Assembly: GCA_052387095.1 (NCBI GenBank)
Contig: JBQTJN010000010.1
Coordinates: forward strand, 1-16,116
Length of the DNA: 16,116 nt
From: JBQTJN01 sp052387095
GTDB taxonomy: Bacteria > Pseudomonadota > Alphaproteobacteria > Micavibrionales > Micavibrionaceae
Reading direction: 5' to 3'
Shown: in pieces, positions 13,791 through 16,116 of the stretch
Numbering within the stretch: the first letter of the stretch is position 1
Layout of the letters: the number at the start of each line of letters is the position of its first letter
Program-made: the position numbers and the translations under genes
Notes under the pieces: generated by a model
What the model was told of the DNA's origin: nothing
What the model saw: only the letters and a program-made list of their open reading frames with translations
Databases searched by the model: none

Positions 13791-14485
13791 TATTTCAGAT
13801 GTTCGCTTAAGAATTTTTGCGTGCGCGCGTTTGCGGTCGTCGCGGCCTTTTCATCATAGTGCATGCCGCTGCCGCGGGCGAAGGCGTGTTCGGCGTTCGG
13901 GTAGGAATACATCGTCACGTTTTTATTTGCGGCAAGTCCGGATTTTATTGCGCCTTGCGCATCTTTCGGGACAAACTGATCCTCTTCCGCGATGTGTAAA
14001 AGCAAGGGTTTTTTGATGTTTCTGGCCTCATCCAGCATGGTCTCGATTGAAACGCCGTAATAGCCGACGGATACATCGACATCTGAGCGGCAGGCCATCA
14101 TGTAAGCGAGTTTGCCGCCAAGACAATACCCCATGCACCCGATCTTGCCGTTCGATGTTTCATGCGTCTTCATAAAGGCGAGCGTGGATTTGAGATCTTC
14201 TATTCCCTTTTCGACATCGAATAAGCCGAAGAGTTCGAATGCGCGCTGCAGCTCTTCGTCCCGCGAATCAACAAGACTGATGCCAGGTTCGATGCGCCAG
14301 AACAGGTCGGGCGCCACCGCGACATAGCCGAGGCCAGCCATGTGATTGCATTTTTCTTGCATCTCGCCGTTCACCCCGAAAATCTCATGGATCAGGATGA
14401 CGACCGGGGCCGGGGTTTTCGCGGGGATTGCCACATAGGCCAGGAAAGACCAGCCATCTGACGCTGGAATCGTGATTTCACTCAT
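13790..14485 (-). CDS. Dienelactone hydrolase family protein
   Basis: Alpha/beta hydrolase of the DLH family (PF01738), cytoplasmic. The founding member opens dienelactones to maleylacetate, but many paralogues have other ester or lactone substrates, so the substrate is open. 231 aa, normal length. PAPVVILIHEIFGVNG near residues 31-46 forms the first strand and oxyanion region. The nucleophile elbow is GYCLGGKLA (Cys nucleophile), the acid is in HIAEEDQFVP, and the His is in NAEHAFARG near the C-terminus, so the Cys-Asp-His triad is complete. The frame continues far upstream, antisense to DUF6489 and mnmE. The ATG at 14485 is where family similarity begins. Divergent from DUF6489, 70 bp apart. 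No aromatic-degradation genes are nearby. Confidence 0.92.
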   Translation of the reverse strand: MSEITIPASDGWSFLAYVAIPAKTPAPVVILIHEIFGVNGEMQEKCNHMAGLGYVAVAPDLFWRIEPGISLVDSRDEELQRAFELFGLFDVEKGIEDLKSTLAFMKTHETSNGKIGCMGYCLGGKLAYMMACRSDVDVSVGYYGVSIETMLDEARNIKKPLLLHIAEEDQFVPKDAQGAIKSGLAANKNVTMYSYPNAEHAFARGSGMHYDEKAATTANARTQKFLSEHLK

Positions 14486-14555
14486 GGTCTTGCTCCAATT
14501 GTTGCTCCGGGGGCGATTTTTGCCTAAGTTAGCGTTCTCACAGGAAAGGTCAAAC

Positions 14556-14819
14556 ATGAAGGTGAAGTTCGATATTGAATGCACGCCGGAAGAGGCCCGT
14601 ACATTCATGGGCCTGCCCGACGTCGTCCCCATGCAGGACGCGCTGATGAAGGAGCTGGAGGAGCGCCTTCGTGACAATATCCGCAGCCTCGATCCCGAAA
14701 CCATGCTCAAGACCTGGCTGCCCGCAACCATCCAGGGCTGGGGCCAGGTGCAGAAAATGTTCTGGGACCAGATGGGCGCCAATAACCCGGGCGCCGAAAA
14801 GCAGCAGAATAAAAAATGA
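14556..14819 (+). CDS. DUF6489 family protein, 87 aa
   Basis: Small alphaproteobacterial protein of unknown function, recognised by MKVKFDIECTPEEARTFMGLPDV at the start and the central EELEERLRDNI...LDPETMLKTWLP segment followed by a short amphipathic helix (GWGQVQKMFWDQM). I recall it as DUF6489, often next to other housekeeping genes. AGGAAAGG at 14542-14549, 6 nt before the ATG, is the best ribosome site in the window. The Lys/Gln-rich tail ends at a TGA that overlaps an ATG, the first of three such overlaps leading into mnmE. Confidence 0.85.
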   Translation: MKVKFDIECTPEEARTFMGLPDVVPMQDALMKELEERLRDNIRSLDPETMLKTWLPATIQGWGQVQKMFWDQMGANNPGAEKQQNKK

Positions 14820-14843
14820 AGATAAAAAAATGAAGATAAAAAA
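14816..14843 (+). repeat. Two exact 14-bp tandem repeats with chained ATGA overlaps
   Basis: Unit ATGAAGATAAAAAA at 14816-14829 and 14830-14843, followed directly by the mnmE ATG at 14844. Each unit starts an ORF of five codons (MKIKK) whose TGA overlaps the next ATG, so DUF6489, two mini-ORFs and mnmE are linked by successive ATGA sites (14816, 14830, 14844). Confidence 0.9.
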
Positions 14844-16116
14844 ATGACTGGGACAATCTTTGCCCCCGCGACGCCTATGGGTCGTTCCGGCGTTGCCGTG
14901 ATCCGCGTGTCGGGCGAAGATGCGTTTAAAAGCCTGTATGCCTTCACCGGGAAGAAATTTACCCCGCGCATGGCGACACTGGCGAATTTGCGTGCGGGCC
15001 TGGAAATCATTGACCGCGCGCTGATTCTGACCTTCAAAAACCCAGCCAGTTTCACCGGCGAAGATATTGTCGAATACCATGTGCATGGTGGCCGCGCGGT
15101 TGTGGATTCGTTGCTGAATGCTTTAGCCAGTCAGAAAAATCACCGCATGGCGGAGGCCGGTGAATTCACGCGCCGCGCCTTTGACAACGGCAAGATTGAC
15201 CTGACCGAAGCGGAAGGCCTCGCCGATCTCATCAACGCGGAAACGCAGCTGCAGAAGGCGCAGGCGCTGGCGCAGATGGAGGGCTCGCTGTCGCGGCTTT
15301 ACGCGTCGTGGACCGGGGACCTCAAAATCATGCTCGCGCATCTCGAGGCGGATATCGAATTCCCGGACGAAGATCTTCCCGCCGGAATTTTGCCGTCCCT
15401 GATGCCTGATATTGAGCGTTTGATTGAAGAAATTACGGAGCATCTCGCCGATAACCGCCGCGGCGAGCGCCTGCGGGACGGTATACAAATTGCCGTCATC
15501 GGCGCACCCAATGCCGGCAAATCCAGCCTCGTCAACGCCCTTGCCCAGCGCGATATTTCCATCGTTTCCGAGCTGGCGGGCACGACGCGCGACGTCATCG
15601 AGGCGCATCTCGATCTTGGCGGCTACCCCGTTATTATTGCCGATACGGCGGGCCTGCGCCCGGAAAATCTCTCCGGCGGCGGGCATGCCGGAATCGAGAA
15701 TGAAGGCATGCGCCGTGCGCTCATCCGTGCCCGCGATGCGGACATTAAAATCCTGCTGTTCGATGCCGGTGAAAAATTTGACGCCGCGACATGGGCACTC
15801 GCTGATGAAAATAGTATTCTTCTATTCAATAAAATAGATCGTCACCCCCGCGAAGGCGGAGGTCCGAATGCCCGCTGCAAAGCAAACCGCAGGTTTGTTT
15901 GCTCTCCTTTAAAAGCGAACAACCCCCTTGGCGTTGCTTCGCGCGGGCATAACATTGTTAGAGTTTCCGCAAAGACAGGTGCGGGACTGGAAGAATTCAC
16001 AGCGGCGCTTCTCATTAAGATCAAAATCCTCGTCGGCGCATCCGAGGCGCCGGCGGTGACGCGCGCGCGCTACCGCGAGCACCTGAATGAATGCCTGGCG
16101 TCCCTCCGGCGCAGCC
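14844..16116 (+). CDS. mnmE: tRNA modification GTPase MnmE (3' end outside window), with in-frame repeat insertion
   Basis: With MnmG, MnmE forms the cmnm5/nm5 modification at wobble U34 of tRNAs. The 424 visible residues show the N-terminal folate-binding domain (MTGTIFAPATPMGRSGVAVIR, FTGEDIVEYHVHGG, EAGEFTRRAFDNGKIDLTEAE), the helical region, then the GTPase motifs: G1 GAPNAGKSS (220-228), GTTRD (246-250), G3 DTAG (267-270), G4 NKID (329-332) and G5 SAK (375-377). The G4-G5 gap is 42 residues, about twice that of E. coli MnmE as I recall it. The extra part is a palindromic DNA repeat read in frame. The C-terminal Cys-containing tail lies beyond the window. No ribosome site of its own precedes the ATG, so translation probably depends on DUF6489 coupling. 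Confidence 0.95.
   Translation, partial: MTGTIFAPATPMGRSGVAVIRVSGEDAFKSLYAFTGKKFTPRMATLANLRAGLEIIDRALILTFKNPASFTGEDIVEYHVHGGRAVVDSLLNALASQKNHRMAEAGEFTRRAFDNGKIDLTEAEGLADLINAETQLQKAQALAQMEGSLSRLYASWTGDLKIMLAHLEADIEFPDEDLPAGILPSLMPDIERLIEEITEHLADNRRGERLRDGIQIAVIGAPNAGKSSLVNALAQRDISIVSELAGTTRDVIEAHLDLGGYPVIIADTAGLRPENLSGGGHAGIENEGMRRALIRARDADIKILLFDAGEKFDAATWALADENSILLFNKIDRHPREGGGPNARCKANRRFVCSPLKANNPLGVASRGHNIVRVSAKTGAGLEEFTAALLIKIKILVGASEAPAVTRARYREHLNECLASLRRS
15840..15953 (+). repeat. Palindromic repeat element inserted in frame within mnmE
   Basis: The stretch starts with CGTCACCCCCGCGAAGGCGG, a hairpin (15843-15863, GAA loop) of the type that is dispersed in many alphaproteobacterial genomes. 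It continues with outer arms ATGCCCGC (15868-15875) and GCGGGCAT (15943-15950), reinforced by AAGCAA (15880-15885) and TTGCTT (15934-15939), and an inner hairpin AGCAAAC/GTTTGCT (15881-15887 and 15897-15903). It is translated as RHPREGGGP... and keeps the mnmE frame without a stop. It resembles in principle the Rickettsia palindromic elements that are found inside proteins. Confidence 0.8.

Noticed and set aside
14486..15055. Long minus-strand open frame extending upstream of the dienelactone hydrolase, antisense to DUF6489 and mnmE
   Set aside because: The translation has no family features and the sense strand codes for recognisable MnmE and DUF6489; it is a shadow of GC-rich coding DNA.
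1..16116. tRNA, rRNA or CRISPR loci
   Set aside because: No cloverleaf with a GTTCRA arm, no rRNA-like sequence and no regularly spaced repeats were seen on reading; covariance models were not run.

Overview
The window is a chromosomal segment from an alphaproteobacterium. Its backbone is aroE-maf-PPSR running leftwards and hemE-hemH-hemJ-rho-(DLH, DUF6489)-mnmE running rightwards. As I recall it, this is the order that flanks the replication origin in alphaproteobacteria such as Caulobacter and Rickettsia, where the origin lies between the PPSR gene and hemE. The divergence of the two gene sets around the hemE upstream region fits that reading. Micavibrio-like or other Rhodospirillales-related lineages are my best guess, but the genus cannot be read from this window.

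Left arm (1-5145, all minus strand): a 3'-truncated aroE, maf and PPSR overlap or abut as an operon. Upstream of them, and probably inserted into the ancestral PPSR-hemE gap, are two diverged paralogues (1840-2856 and 2900-4321) that look like DUF6782-type putative metallopeptidases without a recognisable HExxH motif, and a 204-aa protein I do not recognise (4531-5145). The 372-bp gap before hemE (5146-5517) carries eight GANTC sites, one DnaA-box match and a TATAAT box. It is the best candidate for an origin-linked, cell-cycle-regulated region.

Middle (5518-10187): hemE and hemH overlap by TTGA and make the last steps of heme synthesis together with hemJ. An unrecognised Cys-rich gene on the opposite strand separates hemH from hemJ. 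An 883-bp IS5-family element with perfect 15-bp ends and a TA target duplication sits between hemJ and rho. Its transposase is broken by a frameshift, a 4-bp duplication and an 18-bp duplication.

Right arm (10188-16116): rho is intact at the protein-sequence level except for one in-frame TAG at codon 299, where Lys (AAG) is expected. It is followed by a short fragment of a secreted cyclase/kynurenine-formamidase-like gene, then an AT-rich accessory block. That block holds a 460-aa protein with a transglutaminase-like Cys-His-Asp pattern and a small secreted protein, divergently transcribed around two perfect TTAA-N7-TTAA (CtrA-type) boxes. A strong intrinsic terminator precedes a dienelactone hydrolase (minus), a DUF6489 protein and mnmE.

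The most unusual structures are an in-frame palindromic repeat that adds about 25-35 residues between the G4 and G5 motifs of the MnmE GTPase domain, a double 14-bp duplication that chains three ATGA stop/start overlaps ahead of mnmE, and the amber codon in rho. I saw no tRNA, rRNA or CRISPR array.
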